64,000 nt of DNA from Gordionus sp. m RMFG-2023 (lineage: Eukaryota > Nematomorpha > Gordioida > Chordodea > Parachordodidae), in contig NC_088779.1 in the NCBI RefSeq assembly GCF_954871325.1, positions 31,618,729 through 31,682,728 of the forward strand, in the 5' to 3' direction. Position 1 is the stretch's first letter. Each line of letters begins with the position of its first letter. The notes under the pieces were generated by a model, which had not been told where the DNA came from, did not search any database, and saw nothing but the letters and a program-made list of their open reading frames with translations. Shown here piece after piece: positions 1 to 10,860 of this stretch. The position numbers were made by a program, and so were the translations under genes.

Positions 1-930
1 TATTAGGCATAGGTGTATTATTTAACACAGAATATTTATATGGCCCTCAGGTAAAATCTAATTTAAATATTATTTTTATTCAAAAAAATAGTATTCACTC
101 TTAGTCTTAATGGGTTAGCCTTGGTTGGGGTGAGCTGGGTTAAAATAGATTAAAAAATAGATATGGTTTTTATCAATTTACCTATCTCCAGGCTTGGAAA
201 AAATTTTTAAATTACTATCGGTTGGCCAGGTTTGAGAAAATTTTTTTATAAAATTATTATGGGTTGGGCTGGGCTTGGAAAATATTTTTCTAAATTATAT
301 TGGGCTGGGCTTGGGGAAAATTTTTCAAAATTATTATGAGCTTGGACGCTTGAGAATTTTTTTCAGACATTGGCACAAAACAAATTTTTTTGCAGGCCTG
401 TACTTGACCATCAAAAAACCAAGGCCCATAATTTTGATTGTATTTTTAAATTCATTATGATTATTTAAATATTTTATTTCAGTTCTTAACTACCAAAATT
501 ATTATGATCTTTCATTGGGCTTGGAAGAATTTTTCATAATTAATATGGCTTTGGACTTTGCCTGTTAATTTTTTTTATATTAAATATTAGGAATAAGTAA
601 TCAGTAATATTTAACAAATAATATTGGTATTATCAAGTAAATGCTTTAAATTAATTTTATTCAAGACATAGCACTTAGTTTTAATGGATTAAACCTGGCC
701 TGAAGGAATGAGGGGGTAAGAAGAATAAAAATTAAATATTTTCAAATAAAGGTAACATGCATAAAAGTAAGAAAAAAATTTTCATTCCCCGTCATTTTTG
801 ACGGGCTATGTACTAGTATATAATATAATTAAATAAATAAAACTTGTAGGCTCTAAATTTCGTTCTTGATAAAATTTAGGAAATTATTGAAATATTAAAT
901 ATGGTGAAACGGAAGTTGATAAAATATTAT
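1..930. repeat. GGGCTTGG-rich degenerate tandem repeat and AT-rich DNA
   Basis: Between about 100 and 560 a motif of the type GGGCTGGGCTTGG followed by an A-run and a T-run recurs roughly every 40-60 bases (near 120, 190, 225, 262, 300, 338 and 517), with AT-rich filler between. A related GGCC/GGGCCTGG-rich stretch lies near 60200-60450. I see no coding potential; the short open frame at 275-460 is only a read-through of the repeat. The rest (560-930) is plain AT-rich sequence. Confidence 0.55.
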
Positions 931-1146
931 TAGTGTTGTTAAACGACTCCTTATGAGCCCATTTCTTGGAACGGCTAACTCAATTTTTCAGACAAAATTT
1001 TTTTACCTAAGCCTCAAGATTTCGATAATATATGTCTATACCTTTATTCCTTCTATGAGAAAAATCTTCAGGCTTGCCTAAAATTTTTCTGGGTGAAATA
1101 GTGAGTTAGCCCTTTTTAAAAATAGGTTCAAAACGAGCCGTTTAAG
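931..1146. mobile_element. Decayed hAT-like MITE
   Basis: It begins with TAGTGTTGTTAAACG, the same terminus as the better copies at 58214 and 62419, and ends with the expected inverted copy (GAGCCGTTTAA), though the last few bases are lost. Two short inner inverted blocks match the other copies in the opposite orientation. Length is about 216 bp, like the 223 and 222 bp copies. It has no coding capacity and must be moved by a hAT transposase from elsewhere. The right target duplication is not recognisable, which fits an old insertion. Confidence 0.7.
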
Positions 1147-1733
1147 AAAAGATGTAGATAGATATTTTATTTTTAAATAATATTTTTATTTAATTTTCAA
1201 AATTTTTATTTTATTTATTGCTATTTATAGAAATTAATTTATAAAAGGATCGGAATCGAATATTTAAAAAAATGATCTCGATCACGATCCTTAATTTAGG
1301 TCAGGATCATAAATCCGGGGAAATAGACAAATTTAGGATCGAATCCAGGATCGGCGATAATTTGACTCGATCCTTTAACAACCCTGATTATTATGGTACC
1401 CAAATATATATGCAAAATTCAAAATAGGAAAATTTTTACTAAAAAAGATTATGAAGAAGTTCTAAAACTGTATAAAAATGATATCTCATTAAGAAAAATA
1501 CCATTTATTACAGGTTAAAATATAATATTTTATAAATGTAATATATAAAATAATACATTTCATTTTAATATAATTAACAGACCTAAATATTTTGCAAACT
1601 AAAATCTTCATATATATAGTGATATATTTATATATGGTGTATTTTATATATTGTCACAGATATAATATATGTTGCATATATAAATTTTAACCTTATAATA
1701 AAATCACTTATTTAAAATGAATTATATCTAGCA

Positions 1734-1764
<31 letters not shown>

Positions 1765-2520
1765 CTATTTTAATTGACAATATAATATGATTCTAATTAA
1801 TACATTTTATTGGATATAAACATTTTAATTATCAGATTATAATTTTTGCCTGATAATAAAATCAAATCATGTTATATATTTAAATGTAGAATTGGATATA
1901 TTTTGAGTAAATTTATTATTAATAAAAAATAAATAAAACATAATAAAAAATTAATAAAAGATGTGTGTATTATATGTTAACAGAATTATAAAAATTTTCA
2001 TATTTAGAAGATTGATTTCAATATAGAGTATGTAAAGATTGGGCGCAGGGTTCTCTGCCAGTTAATTTGTTATAATTGTAAATAGAATATTATATAAATA
2101 AAGCATCATAGTTAAATATTAAAATCTGAATTTTCTTTATCTCATAAGAAGCCTAATTAACCACTTTATTCGACTAGCCCCATTGAAGATCCGACTAACC
2201 ACGGGTTCGGGAATACTGGGTTCAAAAAATGACTTTTACTAAAACTTTTTTAGAGAGAAAATTATTAAATATTTAAAAAATATAACAGTATATATTTATA
2301 AGTAGATATTTAAGGTATAGATTGTATAAGATCTTATACGATCATTAATTTCGGAGCTATGATAATTTTGACAAAAATTGCGCCGACTAGCCCTGGTCTC
2401 CCCTACTCAGAATGGCATTTGTTATGTTATTATATAAAAAACAGTTATATGTAATAATCAATTTAAGGCTTAGCGACATTTTATCACGCGATACTTTATC
2501 ATGCGACACTTTATTATGAT
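1147..2520. other. Non-coding AT-rich stretch
   Basis: Contains a short GATCC-rich imperfect repeat (about 1240-1385), an AT dinucleotide run (about 1739-1764), and a few GC-richer islands near 2040, 2160-2230 and 2380-2420 that I cannot assign. No reading frame or RNA gene recognised. Confidence 0.5.
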
Positions 2521-2527
2521 ATACTTA

Positions 2528-3041
2528 AAACTTAATATGACGGATGAGATGGTTATGATAATGGGAGGAAAGATGAAAGCCGGCGGCTTTCAGTGGTTCA
2601 CGGAACTTTGCGTCCAAGGATTCCTCGCTTTCAGGTAAACCATATGTCATTCAATTTTTATTACATTTTTTAAGGAAGAAACCTGAAAATTGAGTTTAAG
2701 CTTTTATCTAAAATAGTTTTATATTGGATACTTGCCTACGTATTTGTCACTATCGTCATCTTATTAAAGTCTAAAAAAAGTATATTAACATACTATCTCT
2801 ACATATTTCCAAAACGTGTGTAGACCTTACGAAGAAGCCGTAGTCACCTTGGTCTCCCTGATGCTGGAAACCCGGTTTTCGTGCTTCAGAGGTCAAACTA
2901 TCAAATTACTCAGGTCGCAATTCGCGTCCAACTTTTCGGAGAAGGAGACCGCTTAATTTATGATAGGGGTCATTCACAGGTCCTACCTCAATTATCGTAC
3001 CAGTACAATCTGTACAATATTACCAGAATCAAATTCCTTAA
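2528..3041 (+). pseudogene. PI4KA: PI4KA (phosphatidylinositol 4-kinase III alpha) C-terminal pseudogene
   Basis: Two exon-like blocks encode the extreme C-terminus of the PI4KA kinase domain. The first (about 2528-2634) reads [11 protein letters not shown] then [17 protein letters not shown]...AG intron (2635-2823, 189 nt) follows. The second (2824-3041) reads [28 protein letters not shown] and, in another frame, QYYQNQIP before a stop. In the family this ends in QYYQN-IPY and forms the kinase C-lobe that makes PI4P at the plasma membrane. An in-frame stop (2954-2956) and a later frame change show it is not functional. The retained intron suggests a DNA-level duplicate rather than a retrocopy. 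The upstream kinase exons are absent. Confidence 0.9.
2635..2823 (+). other. PI4KA: Intron retained in the PI4KA pseudogene
   Basis: Starts GTAAAC after the TTCAG exon end and finishes GTGTGTAG before ACCTTACG. Joining the two sides keeps the family sequence FR-PYEEA in frame (phase 2). It shows the copy came from genomic DNA and gives an example of a host intron here. Confidence 0.8.
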
Positions 3042-3618
3042 TAAAATCGTGCTTTCATTATATTAAGTTTGTATTGTATTCGTTATCATTTGTTAGATGT
3101 TTTATATAACATCTGTGGGCCTATTGTTTTTGATTTAGATCTTTTGACTTTAGTCTTAAAAACTTCTAAATTTAATTTCTCTTTTAAAATTAATCATCAA
3201 ACAACACACATCAATATTTTGTAAACTTGTATTTATTTATCTGTATTCGTTTTTCTATTGGTTGATAATATTTTTTTCTAGTAAATGACATATGATGTTA
3301 ATAGAAGCTTCGTAATATATTTATATTTATATCAAAATAGTATAATTTTTTTTTATAGAAAATATTTATTAAAATGTCTAAAAAAATAAAATTAGATTTG
3401 ATCGAAAATAGAACCGCATAATTTTTAAAACATTAATATATTTTGTCACCCTTTAATGATTTGATACAGATAATCGCTCAGATGGGTATCTTTTCGTCCC
3501 GGCCCTTAATTTTATTAATTTTGAATAATTTTTGGCGGCCCTATATTCTAAATTGCTTTGAAGGAAAATTGAAAATAAGAGCAGTAAATAAATATTTTTA
3601 AAAAAATATAAAATCGGC
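3042..3618. other. Non-coding; includes the target of the Ginger1 insertion
   Basis: Mostly plain AT-rich sequence. The last part, ending CGGCCCGG at 3622, appears to be the left half of a GGCCCGG/GGTTCGGG-type repeat whose right half resumes at 8732 after the Ginger1 element. A related GGGTTCGGGCCGGG motif occurs near 15130. Confidence 0.5.
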
Positions 3619-3622
3619 CCGG

Positions 3623-3707
3623 TGCAACGTTCTAAATGAATTCCGTTTTAAATTAATTCCAATTTAGTGATATTGACATTTATGACTGACATGTTAAGAT
3701 TAAATAT
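3623..3707 (+). repeat. Ginger1 left terminal inverted repeat
   Basis: Pairs with 8647-8731 in inverse orientation. The best-conserved stretch is AATTTAGTGATATTGACATT and the adjoining ATGACTGACATGTTAAGATT. It starts with TG directly after the CCGG duplication. Confidence 0.9.
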
Positions 3708-4045
3708 TATTATTTTTAGTGATATTGACATTTATGACTGACGATCATATATTAAATAGAATATTTTTAGTGATACTGACATTTATGACTGACGTGTAAA
3801 GATCAAATATTATATTTTCTATTGTTATAGATATTTAAGTGAATCCCTGTTTTAAATAAATTTTAATTTAGTGATATTGACATTTATGACTGACATGTTA
3901 AGATCTAATATAATATTTTAGTGATATTGACATTTATGACTGACGTGTAAAGATTAAATATAATATTTTTAATAATACTGACATTTATGACTTATATGTA
4001 AAGATTAAATATAATATTTTATTAATAGAGACATTTATGATTGAC
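3665..4045 (+). repeat. Tandem subterminal copies of the Ginger1 TIR core
   Basis: The core GATATTGACATTTATGACTG recurs about seven times (near 3670, 3720, 3770, 3877, 3924, 3974 and 4028) at roughly 50-100 bp spacing, each followed by ATGTTAAGATTAAATA or a variant. The right end has only one copy. Subterminal motif clusters in DNA transposons are commonly transposase-binding sites, so these may be extra binding sites on one side. That role is inferred. Confidence 0.8.
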
Positions 4046-4450
4046 GTGTAAAGATATAAATAAAATATACGATATAAATAAGACATACAATATAAATAAG
4101 ACATGCGTTATAAAGATATGCAATATAAATAAGAGACATGCGTTATAAAGATATGCAATATAAACAAGACTTAAGATATAAACAAGACATGCGATATAAA
4201 TAAGACATGCGTTATAAAGAGTGTGCGATGTAAATAAGACATGCGTTATGAAGATATGCGATATAAAGATATGGGATATAAATAAGTTATACGGTATAAA
4301 TAAGATATGCGATATAAATAAGATATACGATATAAATAAGACATGCGTTATAAAGATGTGGGATGTAAATAAGACATGCGTTATAAAGATATGCGATATA
4401 AATAAGATATACGGTATAAAATATGCGATAGATATACGATATAAATAAGA
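4046..4450 (+). repeat. Minisatellite of ATATAAATAAGACATGCGTT units
   Basis: About 400 bp of short tandem units alternating ATATAAATAAGA with CATGCGTTATAAAGAT and variants, lying between the subterminal repeats and the transposase stop codon. The plus-strand open frame here (4221-4448) is only the repeat being translated. Confidence 0.85.
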
Positions 4451-5938
4451 TTAATTAAAATTTATTATGCGGTCAAAATGTTCGCGATAATTTCTTAAAT
4501 ATATATTCAAATTAAATTTTTTAATGTAACTTAATTTTTTAATTGGTGTGTAATGTGCCCATTTATAAATGGTATGGATAATTATATTTGTTTGAAGCAT
4601 AGTTGCCAATGCAACTATCTCCACCTCAGTTCCATAAGTTGCATTTTGAGCCATGCGTGTTCTCTCCAAATATTTGTCAACGAGTATCTCCCAAAAACCC
4701 CTCCATCTGCTCAACAATATCCTTGCTTCTCATAAAGAGAATGCATTGCTGTCTCAGAAAATTGTAGTGGCATTCGTCATCACAAACTTCTTTGCTTATA
4801 CATCTACAATAATGATTAACAATAATTTATTTTAAATATGTATACCTGAAGAGACAATTTCCATCACCAATAATCCGCTCGGTAGAAAAATTATCTCCCA
4901 TTACACCATTATCATATTTTGGATATCTTTTCTTGATCGAAAAATGAAAACGTTCAGAATGATAAATTTTCCATATTCTGTTGGTGGGAAGAAATAGATT
5001 TGCATCATCTTTCTTAGAAATTACAGTCTCTACTGTCAATTCATTATCTAAAAAATATGCATAATTAAATAATAACACATATTAATACCTTTCTCAATAA
5101 AATGTCCTACTTTGTCAATTACAGCTGAAATATTAGGATTAGAAGGCATAACTAATAATTTAAAAAACAAATTATATCGATTTATAAAAATATTACTATA
5201 TTCTCGATGGCTACCAAGCTCTACCATCTTCGTTTCATCATTTAATATCTTTATCCTCTTAAAATCTGCATCATCTAAAAAATACATATAATAATAAATA
5301 TTTTATATTTTTGGTCTTCACAATTCTTATTCTCTTCCCCAATAATCGTGTTGAGTAATTTTGAGACTAATTATTTAAAAAAATTAATGTGAGTTTTATA
5401 AATAATACCGTATAAGTGATTTTCTTGAGCATTTAACTCCTCATTATAACTCACTACATCACAGTTTTTATCATCTAAAAAATATGTATATTACTAAGTA
5501 ATTAAGACAATTATATACCTTTTCTTGCAAAGTAATGTTTTATGTTACATATATTTGCTTTGCTCTTTAAAATGTTACCGCTAGCATTCATGAGCTCAAC
5601 ATTGCCTAAATATTAAAAATAATTTAATAATAATGATAAATTTCACTTTTAAGAATCCTAACTATTGTATAAGGACCCATCCAAGGTCTGGTCATTTTAC
5701 CACCTTTCCTATCAGCCCGACGGCTGTTCCAAATAAGCACTTGATCATTGACTAAATAATGGTTATTTCTACCAGCATTACGACTTCTATAATCCCTCTG
5801 CTGTTTAAGCTGAGCAAGATCTATATTGCCAGCAGCTATCTCATGAATATCATTCATCCTGGAAACTGTATCTTGAAAACAAGATTCCAAATCTGCTTCA
5901 GGTACATTGTCAGGATCAATATCCTCTTCCTCGTCAAT

Positions 5939-5992
5939 CTTAAATAGAGACATAATATATAGTATATGATTATAAAATGAGATTTATCATAC
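5939..5992 (-). other. Example of a very short intron in the Ginger1 gene
   Basis: 54 nt, GTATGATAAATC to CTATTTAAG, phase 0 between YE and IDEEE. Other introns in the same gene: 7722-7763 (42 nt), 6290-6330 (41), 5606-5646 (41), 5475-5518 (44), 5048-5088 (41), 4804-4845 (42), 5275-5408 (134), 7160-7441 (282) and 6511-7055 (545). Seven of ten are 41-54 nt, close to the minimum that animal spliceosomes handle. Confidence 0.8.
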
Positions 5993-7203
5993 CTCATAAG
6001 CTTGTTTTGCTTTTCTACCATACATCAGCTCGTATGGTGTAAACTTGGAAGATTCGTGTAGAGAAGTGTTATAGGCAAATATTATGCCAGGCAAGGCATC
6101 TGTCCAAATTAATTGATCATCCTTAATACACTTTAGTAGTGCATTTTGGATTGTCCTATTCACTCTTTCAACCATGCCATTTGCTTGAGGGTGATAAGCA
6201 CTTGTCACCCTCTGCATGGTCCCTATGAGTTTGTAAAAATTATTGCTTATTTCATTCACGAACTCACGTCCTTGATCATTAATTTGAATCTATATATAAT
6301 ATTAATATTTTATTACCAAATTTATTATACTTTAGCCCTACCATGTGTGCATAGTAACGAGTAAAGGAAGCGTACCGATTTTGCGGTTTTATCTTTTAAA
6401 GGCATGGCTACAATATATTTGCTGAAATAATCAACTGCTACAGCAATGTATTTATAGCCATCCTCACTTTGAGGCAAAGCAGTTAAATCAACACCTATTT
6501 GTGTCCATACCTTTTGTAAAATAAAAGATTGTTGTTATATTATATACTCCATTAAGAGGTTAGGTGTCATGTAATAAAGTAAAGCTGCTTACCATTATTT
6601 ATGATTGCAGCTGAAAAAAATAATAATAAAGAATGAGGTAAAATCTAAATTAGCTAAAAAATGAAATTATGATATATATATCAATTTTTACCTGAGATTG
6701 AAGAGGACTATATTAATTTTATTTATTATATTTTCAGATTATAAGTTTTAATTAGTAGATTATATGCAAATTATATTTTTATTTTGGAATGTTATATTAA
6801 CCTTAAAGAAACTAAAAATGAATATATGATATATTTCTTGTAAAAAAATTCAATAAAATTTAAATGGTTCAATATATGAAACCAACATAACTAATAAAAA
6901 CAAGTGCCACATACATATAAGCTATAATAGACAGATCATTAATAAGGCTACAAATGAAAAATATAAAATACATAAACAAAAATTAGAAACAATTATAATG
7001 ACCAAACTATAAAAATTTTCAAATTAAGGATTTGTTATGTAATCAACTTTAATACCTTTGTTGGAATAGGAATTGAATGCAACTTATTGTTAGTTTTGTC
7101 AAATCTATCACAACATTTTACAAAATTAACCATCCAATTTCATATTTGGCCACCAGAAGCTAAAAATATAATAAATGATATGGTAAATAGATTTATTATG
7201 CAG

Positions 7204-7345
7204 AAATATTTTACCTACTAGTCAAGTTGCTGTGAGTCTTGGTGATACCAAAATGGTCAGCTAAAGATTTTGCCTCATTAGTATTACATCCACTCCACTA
7301 TAACTTTTTAAAGAAGTTAAACTCTTCTGTTACAATCTAAAATTG
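7204..7345 (-). pseudogene. Decayed duplicate of the Ginger1 zinc-finger exon inside an intron
   Basis: This stretch aligns with the 3' half of exon 2 (about 7438-7580) in the same orientation, including the HFGITKT-coding part (CATTTTGGTATCACCAAGAC here) and the following GTAAAAT donor. It lies in the 282-nt intron between exons 2 and 3. It is more degraded than exon 2, so exon 2 is taken as the real exon and this as a tandem exon duplication that decayed. Confidence 0.75.
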
Positions 7346-7859
7346 TTTCACTATTATAAAAATGGTAACAATTTATTATTGTGTATTATATTTAAAAATA
7401 TATTATTGATCATATAATATTATAATTTTTATATATTTTACCTATCAGCCAATTTGCTGTAAGTCTTGGTGATACCAAAATGGGCAGCAAGAGATATTGC
7501 CGACACATTAGTATCACATCCACTGTGAACCATTTGAAGAAGTTGAATTCTTCGGTCAAGGTCCAAAACAACTTCACCATTATGAGAATGGTGATGCATT
7601 TTACCCTTACAAATTTTATATCTCGAGGCCTGAACTCGCAGATTGCGTCTTAAGCCTTTATTGGAAGACATAGATGATGGATATTTTTGGTAAAGGATAT
7701 AATCCTGTATCTCATCGAATTCTATTAAAATGAATAGAAATATACTAAACAAAATTTATTTACTTGATTTATCGTCTTTCGTCATTTGATTGGGGAAACA
7801 AAGGATAATTTTGGTATCAAAAACAACTGTTGAAATGAATAAAAAAATAATATATATAA

Positions 7860-8290
7860 TAAATGGCCCAAGAACATATCCAAAAATTTAATTTATAATA
7901 TTCAATGAAAATAAAGAATATTTCAGTGTATTTTGGCGATCATTTTGTTTGCACACTGAAATTTATCTTATAGAAAAAATTTGCAATATTTTTTTAAGTT
8001 AGCAAAGATTTAAATAAACTTATATACAATAAATATATTATTCAATGTAAATAAAGAATATTTCAGTGTATTTAGAATCATTTTGTTTGCAATACTGAAA
8101 TTTATCATATAGAAAAAATTTGCAATATTTTTTAAGTTAGCAAAGATTTAAATAAACTTATTTGGAATAAAAAATTATCAGGCCCAAGATCATATCCAAA
8201 AATTTAATTTATTGTAAATTTGCAATATTTTTTTAAGTTAGCTAAGATTTAAATAGCTTAATTGAAATAAAAAATTAATAGGTATGTATA
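7860..8290. repeat. Tandem repeat inside Ginger1, about 160 bp period
   Basis: About two and a half copies of a unit containing AAATTTGCAATATTTTTTAA, GTTAGCAAAGATTTAAATA and (in two of them) ATAAAGAATATTTCAGTGTA. They start near 7864, 8030 and 8185, in the 5' non-coding part of the transposon upstream of the transposase start. Confidence 0.75.
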
Positions 8291-8646
8291 CTCATAAATA
8301 AATATTCAATTAAAATTGCTAAAATTTATTATTAGAAAAATTTACAATCATTTACTTTGCAAAGTTGAGTATTGGTAGAATAATAGGTTTTTATGCCAGT
8401 TTATAAGTTAATCGTTGTTGTAATGCTAAGTTAATCGTTGTTATAATGCTATCAAATATATATAAATAATTTACTTTGTATACTTTATCTAAAATTAATT
8501 AAATTAAGATATTAGAAGGATATATTATTTACTACTTTGCAAAATTTGTAGGCCAGCAATATTTACAATTGATCTTGATAGATTCTTCATAAATTTAAAC
8601 GAACTCCCACTTCAATCAAATATGTCAAAATCACTAAAAAAAATAA

Positions 8647-8731
8647 GGTTAAATCTTAACATGTCAGTCATAAATGCCAATATCACTAAATTAGAATCTA
8701 TTTAAATCGGGAGTTCATCTAAAACGTTACA
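8647..8731 (-). repeat. Ginger1 right terminal inverted repeat
   Basis: Inverse copy of the left end, ending ACGTTACA directly before CCGG at 8732-8735. A handful of mismatches to the left repeat suggest moderate age. Confidence 0.9.
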
Positions 8732-8735
8732 CCGG

Positions 8736-9090
8736 TTCGGGTCAATTATTATTTTTTAAATCTGATTGTAAAATAAAATATTAGGATCCTTTTGTTAACT
8801 TTCAAAAGAATAATCAATATATCAATTTAATTTGACGGAATGTAATTTTTAAAAAAAATTTAAGATCGACCGGGCTCGGCAAAACCCGTTCTAACCCGAA
8901 CCAAATTTTTTTTTTAAAATATATTCAGAGCCGGGCTCGGGCCGGGATTTGCCGATCTCTAATAAGAATATACTCCCTCCATTAGATGCGTATGAAAATT
9001 CGGAACTGGTTAAACAGGTATATTTTAACTAAACCCGACTATTTTTAATTCTCTTTATTTATTGCTAAAAATCCTTAAATATCATATATT
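8736..9090. other. Right half of the repeat interrupted by Ginger1, then AT-rich DNA
   Basis: GGTTCGGGTC follows the CCGG duplication and joins logically to CGGCCCGG at 3615-3622. Further on, 8870-8960 holds CCGGGCTCGG / GAGCCGGGCTCGGGCCGGG motifs around an A/T run, a repeat type also seen near 15130-15200. Nothing coding. Confidence 0.5.
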
Positions 9091-9097
9091 CCTTTAA

Positions 9098-9285
9098 AAT
9101 TTGATAAACATGTTAATGATGATGATGACGATAACATTGTCATTTTACATTTACTTTTGATGTAAATGATTGAGTATTATTTATGTTAAAATTTGATAAA
9201 CATATTCATGACTATGATGATGATGATGATGATGATTATAACATTGTCATTTTACATTTAGTTCTGATTGTAATGATTCAGTTTT
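9098..9285 (+). repeat. Tandem duplication with a GAT microsatellite
   Basis: Two copies of a unit of about 90 bp (TTTGATAAACAT... ATGATGATGA... ATAACATTGTCATTTTACAT). The GAT run is longer in the second copy. The open frame at 9183-9401 mostly reads this repeat (a poly-Asp run) and is not considered a gene. Confidence 0.75.
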
Positions 9286-9289
9286 ATTA

Positions 9290-10860
9290 TTCTAATAAAT
9301 ATTTGGTAGCTGGAAATATATTCTTAGAGTCAATCCAAAAAAAATATGGCCAAGAAGAAGAAAATATAGAAATACTCTTAAAAAAAACTAGATTTATATA
9401 GATGCCACTACAACTATGATAATGGATGTTAAATATAATTTTGTTCGAGTTAAATAGTAATATCCTCCTGAATCAAGACATTAATCTTATCCTTCATAAG
9501 ATGGGACAAAATTCAATCCTCTAAAAAAAAAGATTGTTACTAAATATTTATATCTTCAGCAAATTAACTTTGTCATCCCCTAAAGTTATACACGCCTAAA
9601 TTATTACTTATGATATGGATGGGAAATCCTTCTATTAGCCCAAATAATTTTTGTTAAAAAAAAGGTAATAATATTATTTACATGTTTTGTTTTACTCTCC
9701 CCCCCCCCCAATGCGCCTTACTATTTACAACAACTGATAGAGATTAAATTAACTCCTTAAAAGACTCACTTTGGCAGTATTTTGTGAATGATTCGTAAGA
9801 AAAAAATCATATATAAATATGAAAAGCGAATCAAAAATGATCCTTCATTCAATCTTTGTGCCAAACAGCTGGCCTGCTGGTTGGAGGCATGATATCTTCT
9901 AGATTATTTTTTGAATAATAAATATTGAAAAAATTTGATGATCGTTTAAAGAACTTAACCTTTACACCTCCCATGCCAAAATAAACTCTGGATCCATATC
10001 CGGTTTATCTAAATGTAGAAAACATATGATTTAAAAAATTAGATAAATTATTTCTATCACGGTCGCGATATAATGGTTCCGGCACGTACTATCGCTTAAC
10101 TCGATACCTAAGAAAGAAATATTCATACTGATGCTTCTTTGTTATTATAACATTTTATAAGGCCCATCTTTATTCTCCTAAACTTAGAAACCCTGAGCCT
10201 GGGCCCAGACCTGTAATTTTTTTTTAGAATTAAGGTTCACAGTGTTGATTAGAATTTTTTATCGTAACAAACTATATTTAGCAAAAGCGCAAAAAACAAA
10301 TGTTCTCAATATCAATACAACAATCGTTTTCGTGATTAATTCTATTAATTTTTGTTGATGTATTTAGACATAATAATTCTGATTTAGCAAAAGATTACTT
10401 CTTCTGACAAATATATTTTATTAGGCAAAGTGTGCGAAAGATTTTCTAAGGAAAGTGGGCCCTAACAGTGTGAAGAATCTAGAAATTTCTAAGTAATTTT
10501 AAATTATTAAATATTGTATTTATTTTAATTTTTTTTTATTTTAGGTATCTCTTATAAGACGGAATACTAATTTGAATAAATTATTACAGGGGATGTCAAC
10601 TTAAATGGCCAAAAGACTTGGGGAATTGATGGCACTTAAGTGTAAGAAAACGTACAAGTTAAATCTGATTAATTATTTTATATATTAGATAAGAGCATAT
10701 TATTTACGTTATTATTCTGACTCTAAATAATGAAGATAAGATAAGATCTTCTCCTCCGATCATATAGTTCCGTTATTTCCCCTTCCCTTCCGAGCCTTTC
10801 CGTCTGATCCCTGCTTTTCCCATTCCTTCCCTTCCGATCCCACCCTTTCGGATTCTACCT
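9290..10860. other. Plain AT-rich non-coding DNA
   Basis: No recognised gene, RNA or repeat except a C-run near 9698 and a pyrimidine-rich block at about 10760-10860 (repeated CCCTTCC/CCGATCC) that abuts the A-rich satellite. Confidence 0.5.

Larger units (their letters stand above)
4451..7785 (-). pseudogene. Ginger1 transposase (zinc finger, DDE integrase, OTU protease), 11 exons
   Basis: Minus-strand gene of about 690 codons. Probable exons: 7785-7764, 7721-7442, 7159-7056, 6510-6331, 6289-5993, 5938-5647, 5605-5519, 5474-5409, 5274-5089, 5047-4846 and 4803-4451; all introns are GT...AG. Exon 1 starts MTKDDKS. Exon 2 carries the YP motif (QDYILYQKYPS) and H-x-H part of the zinc finger, and exon 3 its WWPNM and CC part. 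The DDE core follows: IGVDLTAL, INDQGREF, NGMVERVNR. Then come GPY (RPWMGPYTIV), linker exons, and OTU: GDGNCLFR (Asp/Cys region) and YREHFDRI (His region). The catalytic residues of both enzymes are visible. At least two frame slips (exon 3 and the last exon) make this copy a pseudogene. The family makes staggered cuts at CCGG. Confidence 0.88.
3623..8731 (-). mobile_element. Ginger1 DNA transposon, nearly complete
   Basis: A 5.1 kb cut-and-paste transposon. The left end starts TGCAACGTTCTAAATGAA and the right end finishes with its inverted counterpart (CGTTACA). The element is flanked on both sides by CCGG (3619-3622 and 8732-8735), the target duplication known for Ginger1. Terminal inverted repeats are about 85 bp (3623-3707 and 8647-8731), within the family's reported range. 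The single minus-strand gene (4451-7785) has the Ginger1 domain order: YP motif, zinc finger, integrase DDE, GPY and C-terminal OTU protease. The rest is subterminal repeats and minisatellites. Frame breaks in the gene make this copy probably inactive, but the ends look competent. Confidence 0.93.

Noticed and set aside
4221-4448. Plus-strand open frame rich in Cys, Asp and Ile
   Set aside because: It is a minisatellite read in one frame; the repeat unit, not selection, keeps it open.
4451-7785. Reading the integrase-OTU gene as a Gypsy LTR retrotransposon
   Set aside because: No reverse transcriptase, gag or LTRs; instead inverted ends with CCGG duplications, introns and an OTU domain, all Ginger1 features.
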